Assembly: GCF_003724155.1 (NCBI RefSeq)
Contig: NZ_RJJQ01000005.1
Coordinates: 113,325-177,324, forward strand
From: Flexivirga caeni
GTDB taxonomy: Bacteria > Actinomycetota > Actinomycetes > Actinomycetales > Dermatophilaceae
Length of the DNA stretch: 64,000 bases
Reading direction: 5' to 3'
Position 1 is the stretch's first letter. The number at the start of each line of letters is the position of its first letter. Below, piece after piece: positions 1 to 8,614 of this stretch. Made by a program: the position numbers and the translations under genes. The notes beneath the pieces are model-generated. The model made no database searches. It was not told the DNA's origin and was given only the letters and a program-made list of their open reading frames with translations.

Positions 1-364
1 GACCCGGGTCGACCGTCAGGGAGATGAACACCGGGGAGTTCCGTGAGTCGCGGTGTGCCTCCGCCCGCGCGGTCTGCACGACGGTCGCGGTGTCGATCGG
101 GCAGGTTTCCTGGCACAGCGTCATCACGTCCGACAGGACCACGACGTGGCCGGACAGTGCTGCCAGTGAGACGCGGGCCCCGCTGCTGGAGGTGAACGTC
201 AGGTCCCGGATCGCCGCGGGGACGGCCGAGTTCAGCGGTGTGCCGATCCGGTCCCACGACGCGCTGCTCGACGGAGTGGCACGCGAATGGGAGGAACCGG
301 ACGAGCAGCCCGTCACACCTGCTAGGGCCAGCACCAGAACGAGCGTCGCACTCCATCGCCGCAT
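1..364 (-). CDS. SCO1/SenC-like thioredoxin-fold lipoprotein (3' end outside window)
   Basis: Reading the minus strand from an ATG at 364 gives a lipoprotein signal: MRRWSATLVLVLALAG, then the lipobox VTGC with Cys20. A Ser-rich linker follows, then LSGHVVVLSDVMTLCQETCP, which has the CxxxC copper/redox motif of SCO1/SenC proteins. The family delivers copper to, or keeps reduced, the Cu centre of cytochrome oxidase, outside the membrane. About 121 codons are present; the frame is open to base 1, so the C-terminal His ligand cannot be checked. It lies 56 bases downstream of pncA on the same strand and could be cotranscribed. The family call is fairly safe; the exact role is inferred. Confidence 0.75.
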   Translation of the reverse strand, partial: MRRWSATLVLVLALAGVTGCSSGSSHSRATPSSSASWDRIGTPLNSAVPAAIRDLTFTSSSGARVSLAALSGHVVVLSDVMTLCQETCPIDTATVVQTARAEAHRDSRNSPVFISLTVDPG

Positions 365-420
365 GCCGCGATGGTCGCACGGCGAGTTGAACGTTTCCGT
401 GGTGGGTTACCGATCCGTGC

Positions 421-984
421 TCAGGCGACCTCGACGCCTGCAGCCGCGAAGTCGTCGAGCGCGCGCTGGGTGGACTCGGGTGCGACACCGGCGGTCAGCT
501 CGGTGAGCACGCGGGCGGTGAAACCCGATGTCGCAGCGTCGAGCGCCGTCGCACGCACGCAGTAGTCCGTCGCGATGCCGACGACGTCCACATCAGTCAC
601 GTCGTGGCGACGCAGCCAGTCGGCGAGGGTGCTCCCGTCGTCGGCCGCACCTTCGAAACCGCTGTATGCCGCTTCGTACTGGCCCTTGCGGAAGATCGCG
701 GCGGCATTCGCGATCACCGGCTGCACCTCCACCCGGAAGTCGGCCCCCGGGGTGCCGACCTGGCAATGCACCGGCCAGCTGTGCACGAAATCGGGGTCAG
801 ATGACCAGTGGTCGCCGGGGTCGATGTGCCAGTCGGCGGTCGCCACGATCTGGGCGTAGTCGCCGGCGTGCCCGACGGCATACGCGGCGATGCGCTCGGC
901 GACCGCGATGCCGCCGGCGACAGCGAGCGATCCGCCCTCGCAGAAGTCGTTCTGAACATCGACGACGACCAGTGCGCGAGTCAT
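421..984 (-). CDS. pncA: Nicotinamidase PncA
   Basis: The 187-residue product hydrolyses nicotinamide to nicotinate and ammonia for NAD salvage. It has the cysteine-hydrolase fold and all key residues: Asp9 in VVVDVQNDF, Lys100 in FRKGQ and Cys142 in ATDYCV form the catalytic triad, and Asp51, His53 and His59 in ADWHIDPGDH fit the metal site. The length matches the family. It belongs to the minus-strand run pncB, GNAT, pncA, so the enzyme using its product (PncB) is encoded just upstream. The start ATG at 984 lies 9 bases after the stop of the upstream GNAT relic. Confidence 0.95.
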   Translation of the reverse strand: MTRALVVVDVQNDFCEGGSLAVAGGIAVAERIAAYAVGHAGDYAQIVATADWHIDPGDHWSSDPDFVHSWPVHCQVGTPGADFRVEVQPVIANAAAIFRKGQYEAAYSGFEGAADDGSTLADWLRRHDVTDVDVVGIATDYCVRATALDAATSGFTARVLTELTAGVAPESTQRALDDFAAAGVEVA

Positions 985-993
985 GCCCGCAGC

Positions 994-1116
994 CTACGAC
1001 GAGCCGGGCAGGCGCAGCCCCATCACCCGGCGTTCGGCGTCCAGCAGGCCGAGGGTCTGCCAGCCACGCGATCGGTAGAGCGCGACAGCCGGATCGGTGT
1101 CGATGCGCACGATCGC
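994..1116 (-). pseudogene. Relic of a second GNAT acetyltransferase (C-terminal end only)
   Basis: Directly after the stop of the intact GNAT gene (1117-1119), in the same frame, about 40 codons read on to a TAG at 994-996. Its translation contains DPAVALYRSRGWQTLG and RRVMGLRLPG. These align with DPALCLYQARGWSTLG and RQVMGAYLPLP at the C-terminus of the intact gene. About half the residues match, while the DNA differs widely, so this is an old paralogue. It has no start codon or ribosome site of its own. I read it as what remains of a tandem GNAT gene. Confidence 0.75.
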
Positions 1117-1626
1117 TCAGGGGAGGGGCAGGTAGGCGCCCATGACCTGGCGGTTGTTGTGCAGGTGCCCGAGCGTGCTCCAGCCGCGTGCCTGATAGAG
1201 GCACAGCGCCGGGTCGCTTGCCGCGAGGGTGGTCCCGAGCAGTGCCCGGCCGGTCAGCCCCTCCAGCAGGGTGTCGTGCAGGCCGCCGCCGATGCCCTGG
1301 CGCCGGTAGTCGGGGTCGACGACCAGCTCGACCAGCTCGAAGTGGTCGCGCAGCCACTCACCCGGCAACTCCGGCAGGGTGCGGGCCACCAGGTCCGGCC
1401 AGGCCTGCCCGCGGTCGCCGCGGTAGCCCCATGCGAATCCGACGACGCGCTCGCCGTCGAGCGCGAGCGCGAGGCGGAAACCGGGCCGGGCCCGGTCGCG
1501 GTCGAAGAGCTGGGTGCGCCAGTTGGTCTTGTCGGGGATGCGGCCGATCACCTCGTCGTAGAGGTCGAACATGCGGTCGGCATACGGCTCGGCTGCTGGC
1601 GCGTCGAGCAACTCGATGCTCGTCAT
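1117..1626 (-). CDS. GNAT family N-acetyltransferase
   Basis: The 169-residue protein has a GCN5-type fold. Motif A is VVDPDYRRQGIGGGL (about residues 102-115) with the acetyl-CoA pyrophosphate loop RRQGIG, and the C-terminal strand-helix includes LYQARGW. The substrate cannot be read from the sequence. Its ATG overlaps the pncB stop by four bases (ATGA, 1623-1626), so translation is probably coupled to pncB. The position between pncB and pncA may link it to NAD metabolism, but that is only inference. Confidence 0.85.
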   Translation of the reverse strand: MTSIELLDAPAAEPYADRMFDLYDEVIGRIPDKTNWRTQLFDRDRARPGFRLALALDGERVVGFAWGYRGDRGQAWPDLVARTLPELPGEWLRDHFELVELVVDPDYRRQGIGGGLHDTLLEGLTGRALLGTTLAASDPALCLYQARGWSTLGHLHNNRQVMGAYLPLP

Positions 1627-2948
1627 CGGGCATTCTCCTTCTGGTCACGCTCGTACAAGGTCGGTATGACGGGCTCGCCCCGCGACATCTGTCGTGCCGT
1701 CGGCGGTAGTTCGGCGCGTGCGGTGGTATGGCGCTCGCGGGCGTCGTCCAGGGTGCCGGCGAAGACGCGTTCCCCGTGCTCCACGAGCGGAACGAGCAGT
1801 GCGCGGTCATTGGTTTCGCCGGCTGGCTCCGAGCCGACGCCGATGACCTCGGCCTCGGCGATGCCGGATGCGGAGCGGCGCCGGAGCGCATACTTGCGCC
1901 CGCCGACCGACAGCTTGTCCTTGCTCTTCTTGGCGACGCCTTCGAGGCGGCCGGCGGAGTTCTCCCGGGCCACCAGCTTGTAGACCAAACCGGCTGTGGG
2001 AGCACCGGATCCGGTCACCAACTGGGTCCCCACCCCGTAGCCGTCGACCGGTCCGGCCTGCAGCGCGGCAATGGCGAACTCGTCCAGGTCGGAGGTCACC
2101 ACGATCCTGGTCTGGGTCGCCCCGAGCCGGTCCAGCTGCGCCCGGACCTCGCGGGCCTGCTGCAGCAGATCGCCGGAGTCGAGGCGCACGCCGCCGAGTT
2201 CGGTCCCCGCCACCTCGATGGCGAGGTTGACGGCGTTGGTCACGTCGTAGGTGTCGACGAGCAGCGTCGTTCCCGGCCCGAACGTGTCGACCTGTGACTG
2301 GAAGGCCGCGCGTTCGTCGTCGTGCAGCAGCGTGAACGCGTGGGCTGCGGTGCCCGTGGTCGGCACGCCATACCTGCGGCCGGCCTCGAGGTTGGAGGTC
2401 GTCGCGAAGCCGGCGATGTATGCCGCCCGCGCCGCCGCGACCGCGGCCTCCTCGTGGGTGCGCCGCGAACCCATCTCGATGCAGGGACGATCCTCGGCGG
2501 CTGACGTCATCCGGCTCGCTGCGGACGCAATTGCACTGTCGTGGTTGAGGATCGACAGCACCAGTGTCTCGAGAACCACGGCCTCGGCGAAGCCGGCTTC
2601 GACCACCAGCATGGGGGAGCCGGGGAAGTAGATCTCGCCCTCGGCATACCCCCAGATGTCCCCGGTGAAGCGGTATGACGCGAGCCAGTCGAGTGTCGGC
2701 TCGTCGACCACGCGGTGGTCGCGCAGGTGGGCGAGTTCGGCGTCGCCGAAGCGGAAGTCGGCCAGGGCATCGAGCAGGCGGCCGGTGCCGGCCACGACGC
2801 CGTAGCGACGCCCGTCGGGCAGCCGGCGGCCGAACGCCTCGAACACGCAGCGGCGTTCGGCGGTGCCGTCGCGCAGCGCGGCGCTGAGCATGGTGAGCTC
2901 GTAGTGGTCGGTCAGCAGGGCCGTGGACTGGCCGGCGGATGTCCTCAC
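1623..2948 (-). CDS. pncB: Nicotinate phosphoribosyltransferase PncB
   Basis: The 441-residue enzyme joins nicotinate and PRPP to give nicotinate mononucleotide, the committed Preiss-Handler step. Visible signatures are [13 protein letters not shown] at the N-terminus, [23 protein letters not shown] (phosphate/ribose site) and [13 protein letters not shown]. Two in-frame GTG codons are possible, at 2957 and 2948. I chose 2948 because TACAGT (2961-2956, minus strand) is a good -10 box seven bases before it and overlaps the other GTG, which suggests a leaderless mRNA. First gene of the pncB-GNAT-pncA run. Confidence 0.93.
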   Translation of the reverse strand: MRTSAGQSTALLTDHYELTMLSAALRDGTAERRCVFEAFGRRLPDGRRYGVVAGTGRLLDALADFRFGDAELAHLRDHRVVDEPTLDWLASYRFTGDIWGYAEGEIYFPGSPMLVVEAGFAEAVVLETLVLSILNHDSAIASAASRMTSAAEDRPCIEMGSRRTHEEAAVAAARAAYIAGFATTSNLEAGRRYGVPTTGTAAHAFTLLHDDERAAFQSQVDTFGPGTTLLVDTYDVTNAVNLAIEVAGTELGGVRLDSGDLLQQAREVRAQLDRLGATQTRIVVTSDLDEFAIAALQAGPVDGYGVGTQLVTGSGAPTAGLVYKLVARENSAGRLEGVAKKSKDKLSVGGRKYALRRRSASGIAEAEVIGVGSEPAGETNDRALLVPLVEHGERVFAGTLDDARERHTTARAELPPTARQMSRGEPVIPTLYERDQKENAR

Positions 2949-2955
2949 CTGCGTC

Positions 2956-2999
2956 ACTGTAGGGCAGCGTCGCCACGGAGGGCGCCGGTTGCCTATCGT
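2956..2999. promoter_or_regulatory. Divergent leaderless promoters of pncB and clpS
   Basis: On the minus strand TACAGT (2961-2956) precedes the pncB GTG at 2948 by seven bases. On the plus strand TATCGT (2994-2999) precedes the clpS GTG at 3007 by seven bases. Neither start has a Shine-Dalgarno sequence, so both messages probably begin at or next to the start codon. No clear -35 boxes are visible. Confidence 0.55.
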
Positions 3000-3006
3000 T
3001 GAGGTC

Positions 3007-3309
3007 GTGTCTGTTGCACCCCCGGAGCATGCGTCGCCCGATGTCGACCTCGACAGCGCCGCGAAGGAGCAGACCGACCGGCCCTGGGTGACGATCGTCT
3101 GGAACGACCCGGTGAACCTCATGTCGTATGTCGCGTGGGTGTTCCGCACCTACTTCGGCTATTCGGAGGCGAAGGCGGAGAAGCTGATGCTGGCGGTGCA
3201 CCAGGAGGGGAAGGCAGTGGTCTCCTCGGGGCCGCGGGAGCGGATGGAGACCGACACCGAGGCGATGCAGGGCTACGGCCTCTGGGCGACGTTCGAAAAG
3301 GACACTTGA
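3007..3309 (+). CDS. clpS: ATP-dependent Clp protease adaptor ClpS
   Basis: The 100-residue adaptor delivers N-degron substrates to the ClpAP/ClpCP protease. WNDPVN (residues 32-37) and the HQEG segment with His65 belong to the pocket that binds the N-terminal residue. The C-terminal [10 protein letters not shown] strand is typical. The start is a leaderless GTG. One base separates its stop from the DUF2017 gene, a pairing common in actinobacteria. Confidence 0.93.
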   Translation: MSVAPPEHASPDVDLDSAAKEQTDRPWVTIVWNDPVNLMSYVAWVFRTYFGYSEAKAEKLMLAVHQEGKAVVSSGPRERMETDTEAMQGYGLWATFEKDT

Positions 3310-3310
3310 G

Positions 3311-3889
3311 ATGGCGACCGCGTTCCGGCGCAAGGGATCTCGCGTGGTGGCGAAGCTCGACGGCAACGAGCGGGCGATCGTGCGCGAACTGCTTGATCAG
3401 ACCCGTCAGCTGCTGGCACCCAGCGGTGGCACGGGTGACCCGGTCGAGGATCTCTTCGCGGGGCTCGGCGAGACACCCGACCCGGACGAGCTCGCTCACC
3501 GGGATCCCGCACTGGCACGGCTGCTGCCTGACGGACACCGCGACGATCCGGAGGTCGCGGCCGAGTTCCGGGCACTGACCGAAAACGGGCTGCGGCAGCG
3601 CAAGACCGCCAACCTGTCCACCGCGATCGAGGCACTCGACCAGCCGGCGACGCGCGACAAGCTCGAACTGGACCTGGGCCAGGCGCAGGCACTGCTCATC
3701 GGGCTGTCGGACGTTCGTCTCGCGCTGGGGGAGCGCCTCGGCCTGCGCACCGACGAGGACAGTGAGCAGCTGCAACAGGATCTCGCTGCGGCAGGTGCAG
3801 CCGGGGCGGACGATCCCCAGCTGGTCATCGGGCTCTACTACGACTTCCTCACCTGGCTGCAGGAGTCCCTGGCGCTCGCGCTGCGGTAA
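3311..3889 (+). CDS. DUF2017 family protein
   Basis: The 192-residue protein is acidic, mostly helical and soluble, and no catalytic motif is visible. The N-terminus (FRRKGSRVVAKLDGNERAIV) and C-terminus (YYDFLTWLQESLALAL) match the DUF2017 family, which in actinobacteria regularly sits beside clpS. Function is unknown; the steady linkage suggests a part in Clp-dependent proteolysis. Translation is probably coupled to clpS across the one-base gap. Confidence 0.8.
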   Translation: MATAFRRKGSRVVAKLDGNERAIVRELLDQTRQLLAPSGGTGDPVEDLFAGLGETPDPDELAHRDPALARLLPDGHRDDPEVAAEFRALTENGLRQRKTANLSTAIEALDQPATRDKLELDLGQAQALLIGLSDVRLALGERLGLRTDEDSEQLQQDLAAAGAAGADDPQLVIGLYYDFLTWLQESLALALR

Positions 3890-3911
3890 GAGCACATACG
3901 ATCGAGGCACC

Positions 3912-5441
3912 ATGAGCACCGCAGCCTCCGACTCCATCCGCACTCCCCGCCTCCGTGTCGCACCGTCGCCCACCGGCGACCCGCACGTCGGCACGGCATA
4001 CGTCTCGATCTTCGACCTGGCGTTCGCGCGCCAGCAAGGCGGCAGCTTCATCCTGCGGATCGAGGACACCGACCGGACGCGTTTTCAGGCCGACAGCGAG
4101 CAGCAGCTCTACGACACGCTGCACTGGCTCGGCCTCGACTGGGACGAGGGCCCGGACAAGGGCGGGCCGTTCGCGCCATACAAGCAGTCCGAGCGACTGG
4201 ATACCTATCAGCCGTATGTCGAGCAGCTCCTCGCCGACGGGCACGCCTACTACTGCTGGTGTTCCAGCGAGCGGCTGAAGGAGATGCGCGAGGTCCAGCA
4301 GAAGACCAAGCAGCCGACCGGCTACGACCGGATGTGCCTGGGCAAGACCAAGGAGGAGCGGTCGCGGCTGCCCGGCTTCACCGAGACCCCGGTCGTGCGC
4401 ATGCAGATCCCCGAGGACGTGCCGCTGGAGTTCGACGACCTGATCATGGGTCGCACGAAGGCGCCGCGGCCGGACGACCAGGTGATCCTGAAGGCCGACG
4501 GCTTCCCGACCTACCACTTGGCCGTCGTCGTCGACGACCACCTGATGGAGATCACCCACGTTGTGCGAGGGCAGGAGTGGATCTCCTCCACCCCGAAGCA
4601 CCTCCTGCTCTACGGGTGGCTCGGCTGGGAGACGCCACAGTTCGCGCACATCCCGCTGCTGCGCGACGAGAAGAAGGCCAAGATCTCCAAGCGCAAGAGC
4701 CCGTGGGCGAAGCTCACTTGGTTCCAGGAGCAAGGCTACTTGCCGGAAGCACTGGTGAATTTCCTTGCATTGCAAGGGCATCCGCCGATCTTCGAAGAAG
4801 ATGGCACCGAGCGCGAGACCTTCACCTTCGAGGAGTTCAGCCAGCACTTCGACTGGCACAAGATCAACCCGGCGGGTGCGGTCTTCAACCTCGACAAGCT
4901 GCACTGGCTCAACGGGCACTACCTCCGGGAGCTGTCCGAGAGCGACCTGGTGCAACGGCTGCTGCCCTTTCTGCAGGACGCCGGGGCCGTCCCGGAGCCC
5001 GGGTCGGAGCCTGCACTGGGCCGGCTGCAGGAGATCGTGCCGCTCATCCAGACCCGCATCAACCTGCTCACCGACGCGGCGCCGCTGGTGGCGCCGTTCT
5101 ACGTCGCCGACGACCAGCTGGAGATCGCGGACGACGCGCGTGCGCAACTGAAGGAGACCGCGCCCGGGGTGCTGGATGCGGCCGTCGCGGCGCTCGACCC
5201 GATCAGCGGGGCCGCCAGCGACGCGGACGACACGGGCCACGGGTGGACCGCGGCGAATCTCGAAGCAGCGCTGCGGGCCGCGATCGTCGACGGACTGGGC
5301 ATCAAGCCGCGGCTGGCGTTCGGCCCGATCCGCACCGCCATCTCCGGCCAGCGGATCTCCCCGCCGCTCTTCGAGTCGATGGAGATCCTCGGCAAGGCGT
5401 CGACGTTGCGGCGGCTGAAGGCGCTGCGTGCGTCGCTCTGA
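3912..5441 (+). CDS. gltX: Glutamate-tRNA ligase
   Basis: The 509-residue class I synthetase charges tRNA-Glu, and possibly tRNA-Gln for later amidation if the cell uses that route. VAPSPTGDPHVGTAY (residues 16-30) contains the HIGH equivalent HVGT, and KISKR near residue 257 is the KMSKS loop. A helical anticodon-binding domain follows. The length fits bacterial GluRS. A TACGAT box (3897-3902) lies nine bases before the ATG with no ribosome site, so the message is probably leaderless. tRNA-Gln and tRNA-Glu genes lie about 0.9 kb downstream. Confidence 0.96.
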   Translation: MSTAASDSIRTPRLRVAPSPTGDPHVGTAYVSIFDLAFARQQGGSFILRIEDTDRTRFQADSEQQLYDTLHWLGLDWDEGPDKGGPFAPYKQSERLDTYQPYVEQLLADGHAYYCWCSSERLKEMREVQQKTKQPTGYDRMCLGKTKEERSRLPGFTETPVVRMQIPEDVPLEFDDLIMGRTKAPRPDDQVILKADGFPTYHLAVVVDDHLMEITHVVRGQEWISSTPKHLLLYGWLGWETPQFAHIPLLRDEKKAKISKRKSPWAKLTWFQEQGYLPEALVNFLALQGHPPIFEEDGTERETFTFEEFSQHFDWHKINPAGAVFNLDKLHWLNGHYLRELSESDLVQRLLPFLQDAGAVPEPGSEPALGRLQEIVPLIQTRINLLTDAAPLVAPFYVADDQLEIADDARAQLKETAPGVLDAAVAALDPISGAASDADDTGHGWTAANLEAALRAAIVDGLGIKPRLAFGPIRTAISGQRISPPLFESMEILGKASTLRRLKALRASL

Positions 5442-5469
5442 GTCGCTCGCTCCGCCGGGAGGTTTCCGG

Positions 5470-6216
5470 TTGCCGGTGCGCGCCGTCCTGCTCGACGTCG
5501 ACAACACCTTGCTCGACAACACGACGGCGATGCTGGCTGCAGGCCTGGCCGCGATGGCGGCGCTGTGGCCGCAGTTCACAGCGGAGCAGCACGTGGCGAT
5601 GGCCGAGCGCTACCGGCTGGACCCTGGCGGCGCATTCGAGCGATACATGCGCGGCGACAACGACTACCGGGTGATGCGGGCCGAGCGACTGCGTGACGTC
5701 GCCGCCGCGTATGGCGTGCCCGTCCCGGATGATGCGCTCGAGATCTACGAGAGTGCGTTCCGGCCGGTGTTCGCGCAGGAGCAGCGCACGTTCGAGGACG
5801 TCATACCGTTCGCCGAGCGGTGTGCCGAGGCGGGCCTGCGGGTCGCGGTGCTCACCAACTCGTCCGACGAGCTCACCGCGGAGAAGTTCGAGCGGACGGG
5901 GCTCACCGGGCGGCTCGGATCGATCACGACGCGGGACACGCTCGGCTTCGGCAAGCCGGACCCGCGGGTGTTCCGGCATGCTTGCGCCGGGCTCGGTGTG
6001 GAGCCGGGTGACACGGCATACATCGGCGACGAGTGGGCGGCAGACGTTGAGGGTTCACGCGCTGCCGGACTGCAGCCGATTTGGATCACGCGAGGTGGTA
6101 GAGCCGCAGCTCCCGAGGCTGACCCGGTGCCGGTCATCGCGTCGCTCGACCAGTTGCGGGTCGGGGAGCGCGGGCTGGAGGTGCTCGATTTGGGCCGGGC
6201 GGCTCCGACCGGGTAA
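5470..6216 (+). CDS. HAD-superfamily hydrolase
   Basis: The 248-residue phosphatase-like protein has the four HAD motifs: DVDNT (Asp9 nucleophile, Asp11), LTNSS, Lys in GFGKPDP, and GDEWAADVEG. A helical cap lies between motifs I and II. The substrate is unknown. I chose the TTG at 5470 because a strong GGGAGG (5457-5462) lies seven bases upstream. A GTG at 5428 inside the end of gltX would give a longer N-terminus with no ribosome site. Confidence 0.8.
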   Translation: MPVRAVLLDVDNTLLDNTTAMLAAGLAAMAALWPQFTAEQHVAMAERYRLDPGGAFERYMRGDNDYRVMRAERLRDVAAAYGVPVPDDALEIYESAFRPVFAQEQRTFEDVIPFAERCAEAGLRVAVLTNSSDELTAEKFERTGLTGRLGSITTRDTLGFGKPDPRVFRHACAGLGVEPGDTAYIGDEWAADVEGSRAAGLQPIWITRGGRAAAPEADPVPVIASLDQLRVGERGLEVLDLGRAAPTG

Positions 6217-6276
6217 GGTCTCACCTCGGTTCACCTCGTCGGGGCGGTCTTTCGCGCAGACGAAGTGATACCCCCT

Positions 6277-6351
6277 TGGGGTATGGTGTAATTGGCAGCA
6301 CGACTGATTCTGGTTCAGTTAGTCTAGGTTCGAGTCCTGGTACCCCAGCCA
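6277..6351 (+). tRNA. tRNA-Gln (anticodon CUG)
   Basis: Acceptor arm TGGGGTA (6277-6283) pairs with TACCCCA (6341-6347). The anticodon stem ACTGA/TCAGT encloses the loop TTCTGGT, giving anticodon CTG, and the T arm has the expected GGTTCGAGTCC. G is the discriminator, and CCA is encoded at 6349-6351. It probably shares a transcript with tRNA-Glu 60 bases downstream. Confidence 0.96.
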
Positions 6352-6411
6352 TCGGCGAAACTCGCCGATTCGGTGGAATCCCAACCTTTCCGGTAAGGTT
6401 CTACCAGCCGC

Positions 6412-6487
6412 GGCCCCATCGTATAGCGGCCTAGTACGTCGCCCTCTCACGGCGGTAACGCGGGTTCGAATCCCGCTGGGGTCACCA
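6412..6487 (+). tRNA. tRNA-Glu (anticodon CUC)
   Basis: Acceptor arm GGCCCCA (6412-6418) pairs with TGGGGTC (6477-6483). The anticodon stem CGCC/GGCG holds the loop CTCTCAC, giving anticodon CTC. The T arm is GCGGGTTCGAATCCCGC. The discriminator is A6484, and CCA is encoded at 6485-6487. Confidence 0.96.
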
Positions 6488-6492
6488 GCACG

Positions 6493-6522
6493 AAAGCCCC
6501 CCGGGTCATCCCGGGGGTTTTC
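6493..6522. terminator. Rho-independent terminator after the tRNA genes
   Basis: CCCCCGGG (6498-6505), loop TCAT, CCCGGGGG (6510-6517), then a T run. AAA precedes the stem, so it can also serve the minus-strand DUF222 gene ending at 6581. Confidence 0.85.
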
Positions 6523-6580
6523 GCATTCCTGCGAGTGGCGCCGGGGCGGCGGAACGACGGGGCGGACCCGGGTGGGATGG

Positions 6581-8356
6581 TCAGTCGCCGGGCCAGGTGA
6601 CGTATTCGCGTCCGGAGGGGCTGGTCCAGGTGCAGACGCCGGTGCGGGTCATTACGACTTGCCAGCCGCCTTCGTGTTTGGCGCGGTGGTGGTGGCGGCA
6701 CAGGCATTGCAGGTTCCAGATGGCGGTCGGTCCGTCGGGGAAGCGGGTGACGTGGTCGACGTCGCAGCGGACCGCGGGCGTGGTGCAGCCGGGGAAGCGG
6801 CAGTGCACGTCGCGTCGGGTGACGAATCGGCGTGCCCGGGTGCTGGGGCGGTAGGTTTCGTCGGCGGTTTCCAGGGTTGCCCCGGTTCGCAGGTCGATCA
6901 GGGCGCGGGTGAGGGTGGTGCCGAGCTGGTGGCATAGCTGGGTGAGTATTCCGGCGGGGATGACGCCGACTCCTTCGATGACTGTGTCACCGACCCGCCA
7001 CCCGGAGCCGGGTGACCGGGCTTGTTCGGCTGTTCTCGCGGCGTGGCGTAATGCTTTGCGGTACGTGGCGGGCAGGTGTTGCCGGTCGTCAGGGGTGCGC
7101 CAGCTCCAGTCCACCCGGGCCAGGGCGCTCGGACCGGCTGTGGCGCCTTCAGGCGAGCCCGGCGCACCCAGCCCGCCAGCAGATCGAGGCCTTCGCGGGA
7201 ACTGGACCGCAGCAACTCCCGCATGCGGGGCTCGACCGACGACGACACCAGTGCAGGCGCCTTCACCGGGCCGCCGCAGGAGAACCCACCCGCCGCGCCG
7301 GCCAGCACCATCGACACCCGCCCTGGCGCCGGAACCGCGCCCGACGCCTTGGGCGTGAACCCCGCCACCCCGAGCCCAGGGCCGGCGCCGTGCCCGGTGG
7401 GGATGACGGGGATCCGCAGCACGCATGTCGTGTCCACCGTGACATTCCCCAGGAACAGCTCGGTGAACGCATCCACCCGGCACTCATCGAGGCTTTTGCT
7501 GGTGGTGGTGTCCTGGTGCAAGTGACCCGCCAACTCGTTGACGCCGGCCAGGACCCGCATGGCGTCGTAAGTGGGTAGGACGGCACGCAGCACGCTTAGC
7601 CCTGGTTCGTCGTGTGGGTACACCTGCACCCCCAGGGCGTGCGCCCGCCGTGTCGCGGCCGACTCCTCCGCCTCCGCGGGCGCCACCTGCGCCAACAAAC
7701 GCCGGGCACGCCGCACCAGTTTCGTCGACGTCAGCGGCACCGGGGCTGGGACACTCGGTTCCTCACCGGTCGTGGCGTCTTGGTCGTCACCGCCACTGGC
7801 GTCCTGGCCGGGGTTCTCGTCGTCGTGGCTGGCTTGGTTGATCACGGTCAGCAGCCCGGCTTCGACTTGTCGGATCGCGTTCGGGGTGGCGCTACAGAGG
7901 ACGTCGGTGACCGCGGAGACTTTGCGGGCATCCAGTACCCCGGCGGTCGCGAGGTCGAATAACCCTGGGGTGCACCTGATGACTTGAATTGCTTCGGTGA
8001 GCCGGTTGGTGGCGCCGGTCCGACCACCCCAACCGGGTGGCGACCTCCGCGGGCAACCACTCGTCCTGGTGGGCGCCGATCGGGTGCCGCACCTCCCGCG
8101 CCCCCTCACCAGAGATCATGACTTCTTCGATGGCCGCGACCTGCGCCAACCGCACTGACTGCACCGACCACGCCGTGTTCTGCACCTGCTGGCAGGCGAC
8201 CGCCTGATCGATCAACACTCCGCGAGGAACATCCCGGGTCCCCTCCCGCACCTTGCCAGCAGCTGCCACCAGCAGTGCGTGCGCGGTCTCCAGCAACGCG
8301 CCCACGGGTGCACCGGTGATGACCTCACCGGGGACCAGGAATTGCTGCTTCGACAT
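6581..8356 (-). pseudogene. DUF222/HNH endonuclease family gene, twice frameshifted
   Basis: The gene reads MSKQQFLVPGEVITGAP, then a DUF222 domain, and ends in an HNH-like motif (HCRFPGCTTPAVRCDVDHV, then LQCLCRHHH), as in the mycobacterial 13E12-type repeat proteins. The frame breaks twice. Near 8030 an extra base (probably in the GGGG run) moves reading by one. Near 7125 a lost base restores the original frame. Between them about 300 codons are out of frame, and the original frame stops at 7892. Repaired, the protein would be about 591 residues. Start 8356 is chosen because the promoter -10 lies six bases before it. Sequencing error at both points is a real alternative. Confidence 0.8.
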
Positions 8357-8362
8357 GCTCCC

Positions 8363-8391
8363 ATCATACATTCGTACGACTCCCAGGTCAA
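8363..8391 (-). promoter_or_regulatory. Promoter of the DUF222/HNH gene
   Basis: On the minus strand TTGACC (8391-8386), a 17-base spacer and TATGAT (8368-8363) form a near-consensus promoter. The ATG at 8356 follows after six bases, with no ribosome site, so the message would be leaderless. The promoter is intact although the gene is frameshifted. Confidence 0.75.
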
Positions 8392-8614
8392 TCCCAGAAT
8401 CACCGAATTCTCATATTTCCCAACACGATTCGCCCCACCCAGCGTGGGCACAGAAGCACCTGAAGAGTATCGGCTGCCACCGACACCACCCGTCCTTCAC
8501 CCACCCCTGCGGGGTGTGCGTCAGGTTGTGCGGCGGCGGCAGAACCGAATCCCGCGGGCACCTCGTGTGCGGTGTGGCGCCACGAACCCGCACGCCGTCA
8601 GAGATGATCGGGGG

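Noticed and set aside
1807..3366. Long minus-strand frame overlapping pncB and clpS
   Set aside because: Arg/Pro-rich shadow of pncB in another frame, with no family features.
3849..5579. Long antisense frame to gltX
   Set aside because: gltX has every synthetase motif. The antisense frame has only the composition expected in GC-rich DNA.
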